DNA of 64,000 bases from CAYQNU01 sp964419055 (GCA_964419055.1 CAYQNU010000003.1:186001-250000); one strand, 5' to 3'; positions 9,459-18,671 are shown, counted from the first letter of the stretch. The notes: generated by a model from the sequence alone, not told the origin. Translations and numbers: made by a program.

Positions 9459-10388
9459 CTAAAAACTTAAGAATTTCAGGGGATCTAAAGGTAAACCATT
9501 GTACCACAATTCAAAATACAATTGATTTCCTTGATCTGATTTGGCTCCAGAACTACCAATAATGGCGATAGGTTCGCCTGCTTTTACCAAATCACCAGTT
9601 TTCTTTAACAATACAGAATTATATTTATACACGGAAACCAAATTGTAAGCGTGTTGAACATATACTAAATAGCCAAATTCGGGCGACCATTCCGAAAAAA
9701 TAATCGTACCATCTAAGGTTGCTTTTACAGCCTCATCTTTAGTTGCACCAATGGCAACACCGTATTCACCTTTTTTGAAGTTCACTTCGCTCATTACTTT
9801 ACCCTTCAAAGGCGGAAAAAAGAAAATACCAGCCATTACATCCGATTGCGCTTTATTAGCTGTGTTTTCATAATGAACGCCATATTTTTGTGATGCGAAA
9901 TACTTAACTCGCAAAATTGAATCTTCTGGTGATTTTTCCAACGTGAGTTTGGTGATTTTGCTAGAATCTAATAGCATCGTTGAATCCAATTCATTGGTAT
10001 TAGCACTTACTACTAGCTCTTCATTTAGCAAGGTAATTAGGTTTTTATTGTATTGCTCAACAGACTCTAATTTGGTATATAACGAATCTAATTTCTTGAG
10101 ATTTTCAATATCTTGTCTCTTAATTTTGTCTACTTCGTTTATTTTGGGATAACCTGGTATCGATTGACGTAAAGGTGTATAGGCAATCAAAAACCAAGTA
10201 GCTGTAATAAATACCATTAGGGTAAACAAGGTGCCAATTATTAATTGTAGTGGAGAAAGCAAGATAAAACGCTTAACCTCATACGAATCTAAATCAGAAA
10301 TCGTAACCCGCGACTTTTTTTTGATTCGTTCCCAAAGAGAATTTTCTTTTGGAGCCTCGTTTTCTCTATTTTTTCGCTTTAGTGCCAC
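9459..10388 (-). CDS. LytM/M23-like protein lacking metal ligands (non-catalytic)
   Basis: 309 residues from a GTG start at 10386-10388. A basic cytoplasmic N-terminus (about 1-45) is followed by one membrane helix (LLSPLQLIIGTLFTLMVFITATWFLIA broken around 45-70), a coiled-coil stretch (KIKRQDIENLKKLDSLYTKLESVEQ) and a C-terminal M23 fold with ATLDGTIIFSEW and GEPIAIIGSSG. Catalytic M23 enzymes bind zinc through HxxxD and HxH motifs. Here the first site reads GEYGVAIGA, the 'YAHLS' site reads YKYNSV, and the last reads QLYFELW, so the ligands are absent. Such degenerate LytM proteins (EnvC and NlpD types) activate amidases rather than cut peptidoglycan; that role here is inference. The membrane anchor and coiled coil resemble cell-division or envelope regulators. 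Confidence 0.85.
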   Translation of the reverse strand: MALKRKNRENEAPKENSLWERIKKKSRVTISDLDSYEVKRFILLSPLQLIIGTLFTLMVFITATWFLIAYTPLRQSIPGYPKINEVDKIKRQDIENLKKLDSLYTKLESVEQYNKNLITLLNEELVVSANTNELDSTMLLDSSKITKLTLEKSPEDSILRVKYFASQKYGVHYENTANKAQSDVMAGIFFFPPLKGKVMSEVNFKKGEYGVAIGATKDEAVKATLDGTIIFSEWSPEFGYLVYVQHAYNLVSVYKYNSVLLKKTGDLVKAGEPIAIIGSSGAKSDQGNQLYFELWYNGLPLDPLKFLSF

Positions 10389-10439
10389 GCCTCAATATTA
10401 ATAAAAATAGGTGATAAATCAGTTAAAATAGATTAAAAT

Positions 10440-11111
10440 TTAAAAAATGATAGCATTTTTCACAAATAAAAACTCTAAAGTAAAGCCCAATACCATTCCG
10501 GCAATTACTTGTAAATAGGTATGAGCATGGAGGTATAATCTGCTAAAAGCTAACATTCCTACCACCAACAGCAGTAATGAATTCATTATAATTACTTCTT
10601 GAATATTAGCAATGGGTATCAACACTTGAGTGAGAGCAACAAAAGCACCTGCCAATCCAGCTATTGCGGTGGTGTGTAAACTAATTTTCCAAAAATAAGT
10701 TATAACCACACTAACGAATGCCAATAGTATTCCTCCCGAAATTACTGACAAGTACATACCAAATATAGGGATTTGAAAAGTATTGAATTCCAACGAACGA
10801 ATGAGAAAGTAAAAGACAATTAAATAAATAAACGAAGTCACCAATACAGGCATCCGTTCTTTTATAGTGTACACTTGAAAATCATCAATTATTCCTGATT
10901 TCTTCATTATCAATACACTAACAATAGGAAACAAAATCGTAAAAGCAATAATCACCCCCATCATCCACGTCAAACCTCTTGTTTCCATATTTTGTAAAGC
11001 CAATATGCTAAAGTGGTCAATTTGTATGTACATTAAAAACGCATACAAAGGAATAAAAATGGGATGAAACAGTACCGAAAATGTTTTTGATAAATAATTC
11101 ATTGTAGGCAT
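10440..11111 (-). CDS. PAP2-superfamily-like integral membrane protein
   Basis: 223 residues with about six hydrophobic segments. The ATG at 11109-11111 is six nt from the lipA stop on the same strand; an alternative ATG lies three codons in. The C-terminal half carries degenerate PAP2-like motifs: KISLHTTAIAGLAGA in place of the PSGH motif, and SRLYLHAHTYLQVIAG matching the SR...H...D motif with the final acidic residue replaced by Q. Typical PAP2 proteins dephosphorylate lipid or undecaprenyl phosphates. The altered residues leave catalysis uncertain. It is probably co-transcribed with lipA. Confidence 0.7.
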   Translation of the reverse strand: MPTMNYLSKTFSVLFHPIFIPLYAFLMYIQIDHFSILALQNMETRGLTWMMGVIIAFTILFPIVSVLIMKKSGIIDDFQVYTIKERMPVLVTSFIYLIVFYFLIRSLEFNTFQIPIFGMYLSVISGGILLAFVSVVITYFWKISLHTTAIAGLAGAFVALTQVLIPIANIQEVIIMNSLLLLVVGMLAFSRLYLHAHTYLQVIAGMVLGFTLEFLFVKNAIIF

Positions 11112-11116
11112 TTTAT

Positions 11117-11992
11117 CTAAAACATATGTTTTTCAGCGTGGTAAGAAGATCTTACCAAAGGTCCGCTTTCCACATATCGAAAACCTTTTGACAAAGCAAT
11201 TTCTTTATATTCTGCAAATTTTTCTGGAGTAATGAAGGCCGCAACAGGCAAATGCTTAGGTGTAGGTTGGAGGTATTGACCTAAAGTCAAAATATCCACT
11301 TTAACACTTCGCAAATCATCCATTGTTTCAAGTATTTCCTCTTCTGTTTCGCCTAAACCAAGCATTACTCCTGACTTAGTGCGCATGCCACCTTGTTTCA
11401 AACGGAGAAGTAATTCCAAACTTCTATCATACTTGGCTTGTATTCTTACTTGTTTGGTCAGTCTTCTTACTGTTTCCAAATTGTGAGAAACGATTTCAGG
11501 AGCAACATCGATAATGCGTTGCACATTTTCCCATTTTCCTGCAAAATCTGGAATTAAAGTTTCCATTGTGGTACCAGGAGATTGCCTTCTAATAGCCCTT
11601 ATTGTGGCTGCCCAAATTTCAGAACCTCCATCTGCTAAGTCATCCCGATCTACTGAAGTAATTACGGCATGTTTTACCTTCATTAATTTTACTGACTGAG
11701 CAACCTTGGCAGGTTCAAAAATATCTGCTTCCAAAGGTTTTCCTGTGGCAACAGAACAAAACCCACAAGAACGGGTACAAATATTACCCAAAATCATAAA
11801 AGTGGCTGTTCCCTCTCCCCAACACTCACCCATATTAGGACAATTGCCGCTCTCACAAATGGTGTGTAACTTATGTTCGTCTACTAAACCTCTTACTTTC
11901 TTGTAATTTTCACCTGTTGGGAGTTTAACCTTCAACCAACTTGGTTTTTTAATTCGTTCCTTCGTTCCTTCTCCCTCTAATAGTGTGTCCAT
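11117..11992 (-). CDS. lipA: Lipoyl synthase
   Basis: 291 residues, the standard length. This radical-SAM enzyme inserts two sulfurs into octanoyl groups on E2 and H proteins. The auxiliary iron-sulfur cluster cysteines are Cys46, Cys51 and Cys57 (CESGNCPNMGEC). The radical-SAM cysteines are Cys72, Cys76 and Cys79 (CTRSCGFC). The C-terminal RSSYHAE supplies the conserved serine ligand of the auxiliary cluster. The ATG at 11990-11992 gives the full N-terminus (MDTLLEGEGTKERIKKPSWL). No lipB is adjacent. It abuts a PAP2-like gene downstream on the same strand. Confidence 0.97.
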   Translation of the reverse strand: MDTLLEGEGTKERIKKPSWLKVKLPTGENYKKVRGLVDEHKLHTICESGNCPNMGECWGEGTATFMILGNICTRSCGFCSVATGKPLEADIFEPAKVAQSVKLMKVKHAVITSVDRDDLADGGSEIWAATIRAIRRQSPGTTMETLIPDFAGKWENVQRIIDVAPEIVSHNLETVRRLTKQVRIQAKYDRSLELLLRLKQGGMRTKSGVMLGLGETEEEILETMDDLRSVKVDILTLGQYLQPTPKHLPVAAFITPEKFAEYKEIALSKGFRYVESGPLVRSSYHAEKHMF

Positions 11993-12028
11993 AATTAAAT
12001 GTATACGGTAAAATGATCTTTTTATAAG

Positions 12029-12784
12029 TTAAAAGTTTCTCGACCCAATATGTAGGTTGAGGTAAACTGAAGGGAACAAAAATGGATTTTCTATTCCCGC
12101 CATAATTGGAATTCGTTGATAATGCGCGTCTAAAGCTGCACCCACCTCAATTGCACGAATAAACTCTCTATATTCACCATACTCAAATTGTAGGCCTACT
12201 TTGGCATACAAACCTGGATGGACTTTTAATTCAGAAAGTTTAAAATTTCCTCTAGCTTTGCCATAAATATTGGTAATATTATGTACTTCTGGATTATATT
12301 TTTCAATTCGATAAATTAAATTGTTGGAGGCATCTGCTTCTAAAACTTCTAAATAAACCGGTCTTAAAAAACCCAAAGAAACACCCCCCAAAAGGTTAAG
12401 TGATACTTGCACACCTTTTTCACGTATTTTAGGTGCAATGGTGTATTTCTTTCCCATTCCTAAACGTAAAGCACTAAAATTATTTAATTTTCCGTAGACA
12501 AATTCAGGTGCTTTTTCACCCAAATAACCTCTTGTTTTTACTTCTTTATGATGTTTCATTGAAACAAAATCTACAGTATAAAGGCGGCTTGATTTGTAGG
12601 TGGCAAATTTTGCATAATTAAAATTAACTCCCCAACCTCTTGAATGTATGTTTAATCCTCCATAGTATTCTTGACGAAAACCTACCTTATTGTCTTCTTT
12701 AGCTGGCAATTGACCGTAAACAGTCGATTCCCCAATAAAACTGAGAAGTAAACAAAAAATAAATAAGGCTTTTGTTTGGAACAT
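12029..12784 (-). CDS. Putative outer-membrane beta-barrel protein
   Basis: 251 residues with a signal peptide (MFQTKALFIFCLLLSFIGES...YGQ). The mature protein alternates short amphipathic strands such as GGLNIHSRGWGVNFNYAKF, FSALRLGMGKKYTI and GLYAKVGLQFEYG. It ends VYLNLHIGSRNF, with a terminal aromatic residue typical of outer-membrane barrels. I do not recognise a named family beyond conserved Bacteroidota outer-membrane proteins. It lies upstream of lipA on the same strand with 36 nt between, so a shared transcript is possible. A hairpin at 12821-12846 separates it from the small lipoprotein gene upstream. Confidence 0.7.
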   Translation of the reverse strand: MFQTKALFIFCLLLSFIGESTVYGQLPAKEDNKVGFRQEYYGGLNIHSRGWGVNFNYAKFATYKSSRLYTVDFVSMKHHKEVKTRGYLGEKAPEFVYGKLNNFSALRLGMGKKYTIAPKIREKGVQVSLNLLGGVSLGFLRPVYLEVLEADASNNLIYRIEKYNPEVHNITNIYGKARGNFKLSELKVHPGLYAKVGLQFEYGEYREFIRAIEVGAALDAHYQRIPIMAGIENPFLFPSVYLNLHIGSRNF

Positions 12785-12820
12785 AATAATTAAAATATGC
12801 TTTGAAATTCAAATTTAAAA

Positions 12821-12846
12821 AAAAAGACCGAATAATCGGTCTTTTT
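12821..12846 (-). terminator. Intrinsic terminator after small lipoprotein gene
   Basis: Perfect 10-bp stem (arms 12821-12830 and 12837-12846, 6-nt loop) with A/T tails on both strands. It lies 22 nt past the stop of the 61-residue lipoprotein gene and before the outer-membrane protein gene. Confidence 0.8.
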
Positions 12847-12867
12847 TAACATTAAATATGCAAATTA

Positions 12868-13053
12868 TTATATTCTTTCTTCAGTAACTACTTCAAAAGT
12901 TTGTTTTGTAAAGTTTTCTCGTTCCTGAGATGCGTTTTCTTGACCATAAGCAGGACAAGGCTTGCTATGACCTCCACCACCTTTAAATAGGAAGCAAGAG
13001 GGTAATAAAAAGGCTATTGAAGCCACACACAAAATTTTTGTAATTGCTTTCAT
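12868..13053 (-). CDS. Tiny lipoprotein with CPAYG motif (copy 1)
   Basis: 61 residues from the ATG at 13051-13053. A lipoprotein signal (MKAITKILCVASIAFLLPSC) puts the lipidated cysteine at about residue 20. The short mature part has a Gly-rich stretch (KGGGGHSK), then CPAYG, then a charged tail (FTKQTFEVVTEERI). The neighbouring gene (13078-13254) encodes a similar lipoprotein with the same CPAYG, so the two look like diverged duplicates. The function is unknown. The shared Cys and its position suggest conservation for binding or disulfide formation. Separated from copy 2 by 24 nt, same strand. Confidence 0.72.
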   Translation of the reverse strand: MKAITKILCVASIAFLLPSCFLFKGGGGHSKPCPAYGQENASQERENFTKQTFEVVTEERI

Positions 13054-13077
13054 GGTTAAATTAATTAAGGATTAAAA

Positions 13078-13254
13078 TTAGTTTCTTCCTATAACAGATG
13101 ATTTATCTGTTTGGTTCACTTGGAATTGAACATTTTTTTCAGAAGACTTTTTAATTGTAGCATTACCATATGCTGGACAAGTACCATGAGATTTGCAAGA
13201 CACAGCACCAACACTGATTATTAAAGCTAAAGATGCAACTAAAACAATTTTCAT
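13078..13254 (-). CDS. Tiny lipoprotein with CPAYG motif (copy 2)
   Basis: 58 residues from the ATG at 13252-13254; a TTG three codons upstream is also in frame. The signal MKIVLVASLALIISVGAVSC places the lipidation cysteine at about residue 20. The mature part is KSHGTCPAYGNATIKKSSEK followed by a polar tail. The order lipid-Cys, short spacer, CPAYG is the same as in the next gene downstream, which supports both as real genes. Likely first gene of a two-gene unit. The function is not recognised. Confidence 0.7.
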   Translation of the reverse strand: MKIVLVASLALIISVGAVSCKSHGTCPAYGNATIKKSSEKNVQFQVNQTDKSSVIGRN

Positions 13255-13621
13255 AAAGTTCAATTTTAAATGTAAGAAATTCGCTAACTCTCTTAATTTT
13301 CATTAACAGAAAACCAAAATTAAAACTATTTTTGACTTTAACAAATAAGTTTAGTATTAAATTATAAACATTTTAGTCTAAACAACTCTTTTCAATGACG
13401 AACAAAAATTTGTTTACTTTTTATTAACGAAAACAAATAAACGGGTTAAACCCTTTATTTTATGAAACTTAACTCATATAAAATGGTTTTTTCTCCATTT
13501 TTGTCTTATGGAATTAGGATGTTAACAACTCAAAATTATCTTTTCTTTAATTTTGTTTTGTGTTTTAGTCTTCGCTGTGTTCAATAATTGCTAAAAATCA
13601 ACGTTATTTGCAAAGTTTTGT
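13255..13621. other. Divergent intergenic region, 367 nt
   Basis: AT-rich region between the divergent small lipoproteins and the Omp85-family gene. I see a short perfect palindrome GGGTTAAACCC at 13443-13453 and a 7-bp hairpin (13480-13486 with 13495-13501) followed by a T-rich stretch. A 41-codon frame at 13462-13587 has no supporting features. The promoters for both flanking genes must lie here, but no convincing TAnnTTTG pair was found. Confidence 0.4.
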
Positions 13622-15355
13622 ATGCTAAAGCGCTTTTATATAATATCAATCATTCTTCTACAGGTATGCGCAAGCATGCAGGCTCAACAGTTTGGTTCAA
13701 TTCATATTAGCGGTTTGGAAAAAATCACGTTGAATCAAAAAGCAATTCAACAAATCAATTCAAACAATGTACGACAAAAAACTAATGTACTGATTGCTGA
13801 TATAGTTGAGCGAGGGTACTTAGCCTGCTCTTTAGACAGCATTCATAGTCCAGATTCCTTAAATCCGAACTTAAAGCTGTTTTTTTATTTGGGTGAACAG
13901 TATAATTGGACACATCTGCATTTTAGCGATGAAAACAAACAACTCATTGAGCAATCAGGGTATGCTGACAAACTATATTCCGACAAACCATTTAAACCCG
14001 CACAGGTTAAAGTGCTTTTCGAAAAAATACTTTTCTATTTGGAGAACAACGGCTACCCTTTTGCTCAAGTTTATTTGGATTCTATACGTATTCATCAATC
14101 TACTGTTAGCGCTTCCCTAAAAATTAATAAAGGACCTTTAATTCTAATTGAATCCATATTTTTAAAGGGCGATGATGCAATCGATAAAAACCTGTTGCAC
14201 ACGCTCATTCAAACAAACGAAGGGGATGTTTTTAACCAACGTATCATCAATGATATTTCAACCCGAATAAAAGAAACACCTTATTTAGAAGAAATTAGAC
14301 CAGCTGAATATGAGTTCATTGGTGAGAAATGCAATTTATATGTTTATGTACGAAACAAAAACGCCAATAGTTTTAATGCCATACTTGGAATTCTTCCCTC
14401 CGACAATGGTAAAATAAACATCACGGGAGATGCTCGAATAAAATTAGTTAACACGCTTAGAAAAGGCGAATTGCTGGATCTCAATTGGCGAAAATTATTG
14501 CCTTTGACTCAAAATTTGAACATTCAAGCCAATTATCCATTTTTATTTCGAACTAATTTCGGTATTGAAAGCAAATTTGACCTTTATAAAAAGGACACCA
14601 GTTACATTGATTTGAACATTCGATTGGGAATCTCTTATTACATTAATCCTTACCTTAAATTAACTGGATTTTACAACGCTAGACGATCAGATTTATTAAG
14701 CACTATTCCTTATCAATTTAATACTACTCTGCCGAGTTTTGCAGATATCTCGATAAATTCTTATGGTGTAGTTATAAATTGGAGTCGTTTGAATTACAAA
14801 TACAACCCTACCAAAGGGGCTCAAGTGGAAATAACAACCAGTGCAGGAGCAAAAAAAATTCGCAAAAATGCTAATCTAAACGAAATTGTATATGAAAATG
14901 TAAACTTAAACACTTCCAATTATCGTAGCGAAATTATATACGACTACTTTATTCCCCTAAAAAAAAGAAGCACTCTGAAATTAGGAATCAATAGTGGGTT
15001 CATTATCAATTCAACCATTTTTGAAAATGAGCTATTCCGATTAGGGGGAAATAGAACTATTAGAGGCTTTGATGAGGAGTCCATTTTTGCTTCCTCATTT
15101 GCAATAGGAATTATTGAATTTAGATACCTTTTAGAAGAAAACAGTAATCTTTTTGCATTTTATGAAAACGCTTGGCTCGAAAAAAAATTACAAAGTAGCT
15201 ATTCAAATTCTACTCTATACAGTTTTGGTGCTGGAATAAATTTCCAAACTAAACCGGGGATATTTTCTATCAGTTATGCCTTAGGTGCTTTGACACAAAA
15301 CCCATTACTTTTGCGTTCAGCCAAAATCCACTTTGGGTTCATTAATTATTTTTAG
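13622..15355 (+). CDS. Omp85 superfamily outer-membrane protein (BamA/TamA-like)
   Basis: 577 residues with a signal peptide (MLKRFYIISIILLQVCASMQAQ). The N-terminal third contains POTRA-like modules (FEKILFYLENNGYPFAQVYLDSI in part, then INKGPLILIESIFLKGDDAIDKNLLHTLI). The C-terminal 300 residues form a strand-rich barrel. The Omp85 loop-6 signature appears as GGNRTIRGFDEES around residue 480, and the last residue is Phe. It is shorter than BamA (about 800) and nearer to TamA or two-partner secretion pores, so it is probably an accessory member rather than the essential BamA. The substrate is unknown. Next on the strand is an L,D-transpeptidase-like gene. Confidence 0.88.
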   Translation: MLKRFYIISIILLQVCASMQAQQFGSIHISGLEKITLNQKAIQQINSNNVRQKTNVLIADIVERGYLACSLDSIHSPDSLNPNLKLFFYLGEQYNWTHLHFSDENKQLIEQSGYADKLYSDKPFKPAQVKVLFEKILFYLENNGYPFAQVYLDSIRIHQSTVSASLKINKGPLILIESIFLKGDDAIDKNLLHTLIQTNEGDVFNQRIINDISTRIKETPYLEEIRPAEYEFIGEKCNLYVYVRNKNANSFNAILGILPSDNGKINITGDARIKLVNTLRKGELLDLNWRKLLPLTQNLNIQANYPFLFRTNFGIESKFDLYKKDTSYIDLNIRLGISYYINPYLKLTGFYNARRSDLLSTIPYQFNTTLPSFADISINSYGVVINWSRLNYKYNPTKGAQVEITTSAGAKKIRKNANLNEIVYENVNLNTSNYRSEIIYDYFIPLKKRSTLKLGINSGFIINSTIFENELFRLGGNRTIRGFDEESIFASSFAIGIIEFRYLLEENSNLFAFYENAWLEKKLQSSYSNSTLYSFGAGINFQTKPGIFSISYALGALTQNPLLLRSAKIHFGFINYF

Positions 15356-15503
15356 CTGAGCTCGATTCCCTTTCTCCTTGCGATGTCTGTAGGAATAGTT
15401 GAATAAATTAATCTGATATAAATCTAATCTGGATAAGTGGTTTTTTGCTCTAAATTTGAAACCAAATAAAATTAGCTCCGTTAAATCACACTCATTTGGT
15501 TTA

Positions 15504-16157
15504 ATGAATAAAAAATACGTCCATATTCTTTTGCTATTCTTCCTTCTTGGATTACTGAGCTTCACTTTTATGGAGTCTCATAAAAAACATCCAATTACAA
15601 CTATTTCAGAGGAAAATACTATTGAGAGTTTTATAATGGATTATATTTCCATCAAATATCCTAACTATCAATTTTCTGAATTTTTATATGTGGGTGTAGA
15701 GAGGCAAAAGTTATTTCATTTTAAAGGAAATAAAATAATAAACACATTTGATATATCAACCTCAATTTATGGAGCTGGAAGTACTGCAGGTAGCGAACAA
15801 ACCCCTATTGGGTTGCATTATATAAAGAGTAAACATGGACATAATGTACCGTTAGGCGGGATTTTACAATATAAAAAATATACAGGAAGAATTGCCCAAA
15901 TTGAATCAAAACCAGAATGCACGGGTAGAGACGAAATTACCACTAGAGTTATGACATTAGCCGGTCTTGAAGATGGGATAAATAAAGGTGACCCGAATGA
16001 TAGCTTTAATAGAAATATTTACATTCATGGGACAGCCGAAGAAGGTTTGATTGGCACTCCTGCTTCACACGGTTGCATTCGAATGCGTAATGAAGATGTT
16101 GTAAATCTTTTTAATTCGGTAGAAGTGGGAATTCATGTGTTAATTTTAAATAATTAA
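15504..16157 (+). CDS. L,D-transpeptidase catalytic-domain protein (YkuD-like)
   Basis: About 217 residues from the ATG at 15504, which opens directly into a signal peptide or anchor (MNKKYVHILLLFFLLGLLSF); an in-frame ATG at 15456 would add 16 residues before it. The catalytic motif is intact: His175 in IHGTAEEG and Cys191 in SHGCIRMR. YkuD-type enzymes form 3-3 peptidoglycan cross-links or attach proteins to peptidoglycan, acting in the periplasm through the cysteine. The N-terminal part (about 30-90) has no LysM domain. Which reaction it performs is not evident. It follows the Omp85 gene by about 150 nt. Confidence 0.85.
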   Translation: MNKKYVHILLLFFLLGLLSFTFMESHKKHPITTISEENTIESFIMDYISIKYPNYQFSEFLYVGVERQKLFHFKGNKIINTFDISTSIYGAGSTAGSEQTPIGLHYIKSKHGHNVPLGGILQYKKYTGRIAQIESKPECTGRDEITTRVMTLAGLEDGINKGDPNDSFNRNIYIHGTAEEGLIGTPASHGCIRMRNEDVVNLFNSVEVGIHVLILNN

Positions 16158-16235
16158 TTTGAACTATCGTGTAAGACAAAAAAATGTTTAACTTCGGTAT
16201 GCTAATTGCCAAAGGCAAATCTAAATACCATATAA

Positions 16236-16940
16236 ATGAAACATTTAGCCCATATTTCTTGCACCCTATTTTTGGTGATATCCGCATTATTTTCGACCTC
16301 AATTGCTCAAAAAACCAATAATAAAGCTTGGTTTGACTTTGACAATATGAGTTGGTTTATGCAAGGCTCTGTTTTTGACGCCTCAGAATTATCAGTTTCT
16401 ATAAAAGACTATGTGCAACAATCAACCTATTTAGGGAAAGTTGATTCTACATCTAATGTATTTTACCGTTTAAATTCGGGTCTTCAATTTACGATGAACA
16501 ATATCCCAACACGACAATTTTTGCTTAGAAATGATTCTATTAATAAACGGATTTATATTAGGCCCTTATTTGATGAAAACATTGAATGTCTTCTTTATGA
16601 TTTCGGATTAAAAGTTGGAGACACAGTAAAATCAGTGATTTTAATTAATTTCAAACAACCATTAATTGTATCCAAAGTAGAAACGATTGAATTTAATGGA
16701 GTAAAAAGAATACAAATATCTGCTGTAGTTAAAGGTGCCAAAAATGAAAGAACATTAAAATTCATTGAAGGAATAGGTTCTACTAGCGGTTTTTTAGTTC
16801 CTATCGACTTAAATCAAAAGGAATCCATAGTTTTGAAATGCGTTCACCGCAACAAAACATTACTTTATAACAACAACCCTGAAGGAAACTGTCCTGAACC
16901 CGAAATATACCTAAAACCTAAAAGACCAGAGAAAAAGTAA
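16236..16940 (+). CDS. Secreted protein of unknown function
   Basis: 234 residues with a signal peptide (MKHLAHISCTLFLVISALFSTSIAQ). The mature protein is rich in beta-type strands and has a Pro/Lys-rich end (YLKPKRPEKK). There is no T9SS sorting domain and no recognised catalytic motif. The segment NDSINKRIYIRPLFDENIECLLYDF is typical of Bacteroidota secreted proteins that often precede a sorting domain, here missing. It ends one nt before the stop of the convergent T9SS gene. The frame is intact. Function not recognised. Confidence 0.65.
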   Translation: MKHLAHISCTLFLVISALFSTSIAQKTNNKAWFDFDNMSWFMQGSVFDASELSVSIKDYVQQSTYLGKVDSTSNVFYRLNSGLQFTMNNIPTRQFLLRNDSINKRIYIRPLFDENIECLLYDFGLKVGDTVKSVILINFKQPLIVSKVETIEFNGVKRIQISAVVKGAKNERTLKFIEGIGSTSGFLVPIDLNQKESIVLKCVHRNKTLLYNNNPEGNCPEPEIYLKPKRPEKK

Positions 16941-16941
16941 T

Positions 16942-18651
16942 TTATCTCATTATATGAACAAAACCAGAAACAGTTCGTTTTAATTCTTCTTCTTTTAGTT
17001 CGTTGTATTGATACTTAGGTGAATTGGGAGTTACTATAAAATAATAAACTCCTGGTGCTAAATCTTTTCCTGAATTGTAATGCGTTCCATCCCAATCATT
17101 AGTATAATCTTGTTTTTCATAAACTACTTTACCCCAACGGTTGTAGACAATCAAATGAGGATTAAGATAATCGTCTAAATTCTTAATTTTGAAGAAGTCA
17201 TTTTCGCCATCACCATTGGGTGTAAAAACATTTGGTGGTAAAATGGGACATTGCACCCAAACGGTGCCTGTTGCAGATGCAGGAGAACCACAATTATCTG
17301 ATATTGTTACTGTAAAATCAGTTGTTTGAGGAGGCACGACAGCTATTTGGGGTGTGGTTTGACCCGAATTCCAACTGAAACTTATGGGAGGAAGTCCGCC
17401 ACCGTATAATGGGACTAAATTAGCCACTTCTCCTGGACAAATATTTACACTGTCTGCTAATGTTATTGATAATGGAGTATAATCATTAATGGTAAGTGAA
17501 GCACTAATGGTATCAAATGTTCCCGCACACAATTCGTAAATTATAAGGATGGTAACGGTTTCTTCACCTTCTGGGAAACCATCAATGTAGGGATCAAGAA
17601 AAATGGTATCTTGTAACGTACCTATTGGCATAACTAAACTATCAGGTATCATTGGATAATCGCCACCGTTCACTGCTGTACCACTTACTATAAAATTTAC
17701 CACAAATTCTTCGGTGGCAGTCGGTCGTTCAAATGCAAAAAAGGCTGAATTACATCCCTCATATAAGATTGTGTCGCCATTGGCTACACCTGCTGATACG
17801 GCAACACCATTGGATGAAAAACTTCCACCTTCCAAAAACACACCTGAATCAAACGCTCCATCGCCACCATCACCTATGGCTAATTTGATATGGTATTCTT
17901 CACCACATTGCACCAATGCACGGGCTGTTAAAACAACTGTTTTACCATCATATTGTATGGATTGTTGTGTATTTTGAGTATAATAAACACTGTAAGAAGC
18001 CCAATTGGGATCTATAGCTGAGCAATTGGATGCTTGACCTGAGCTTCCAGCAACTCCTAGATTTACAGTATTTATGGATACAGGGGTTGTTGTTCCAGGA
18101 ATCAAAGCTAAATTTACTCCACCGTTTGTAAACGGGCCCGAAAATCCAGGGCCGCTTATAAAAAATCCAAAAGCATCGTTTACGGTTCCACATGCATACT
18201 CATCATATTCTTCAGAGGCAAATACATATCGGAAGATCAAACTATCTCCTTGTGGAACAAAATCAAATTCCAATACAGCAGCATCAAAAATGGTATTGGG
18301 TGTAATAGCCGACAAATCAGCATCATTATATCCATTTCCACTTCCCAATGAAGCACCTCCCTGATTATTTGGACCTACAGCCACTTGGACATTTCCTGAG
18401 CCCATTATTATACCTTGGGTTAAACCAATATTACTTGCCGCACCATTAAATGTCCCTACTTGTTGAGAAACGGTATTTGCTGGTACTCCATTAAAAGTAA
18501 TATTAGAGGCGGTTACACCTGCACCTAATAACACATTTTGAACAACCTGTGCAGGAGTTTGAGCCGAATTATTTACGGTTAATTGAGCGAACGAAAGAGA
18601 GCTAATTCCTATCAACAGGAAACTAAATATCGTGATTTTGTTTAAATTCAT
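16942..18651 (-). CDS. Choice-of-anchor L protein with T9SS type B sorting domain
   Basis: 569 residues with a signal peptide (MNLNKITIFSFLLIGISSLSFAQ). Residues about 24-270 match a choice-of-anchor L domain: LTQGIIMGSGNV, then FDFVPQGDSLIFRYVFASEEYDEY, then NDAFGFFISGPG. Next come beta-sandwich domains, including TEEFVVNFIVSGTAVNGGDYP of the Calx-beta type. From about residue 474 there is a type B (CHU_C, gliding-motility-associated) C-terminal domain with NVFTPNGDGENDFFKI, VYNRWGKVVYE and DWDGT. The cargo is therefore exported by T9SS and placed on or released from the cell surface. It probably serves adhesion. Its partner may be the giant protein two genes away. Confidence 0.93.
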   Translation of the reverse strand: MNLNKITIFSFLLIGISSLSFAQLTVNNSAQTPAQVVQNVLLGAGVTASNITFNGVPANTVSQQVGTFNGAASNIGLTQGIIMGSGNVQVAVGPNNQGGASLGSGNGYNDADLSAITPNTIFDAAVLEFDFVPQGDSLIFRYVFASEEYDEYACGTVNDAFGFFISGPGFSGPFTNGGVNLALIPGTTTPVSINTVNLGVAGSSGQASNCSAIDPNWASYSVYYTQNTQQSIQYDGKTVVLTARALVQCGEEYHIKLAIGDGGDGAFDSGVFLEGGSFSSNGVAVSAGVANGDTILYEGCNSAFFAFERPTATEEFVVNFIVSGTAVNGGDYPMIPDSLVMPIGTLQDTIFLDPYIDGFPEGEETVTILIIYELCAGTFDTISASLTINDYTPLSITLADSVNICPGEVANLVPLYGGGLPPISFSWNSGQTTPQIAVVPPQTTDFTVTISDNCGSPASATGTVWVQCPILPPNVFTPNGDGENDFFKIKNLDDYLNPHLIVYNRWGKVVYEKQDYTNDWDGTHYNSGKDLAPGVYYFIVTPNSPKYQYNELKEEELKRTVSGFVHIMR

Positions 18652-18671
18652 AGTGCTTATTATAAATTAAA

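Noticed and set aside
13462..13587. 41-codon plus-strand frame in the divergent intergenic region
   Set aside because: No homology-like motif, no promoter and no conserved feature; expected by chance in AT-rich DNA.
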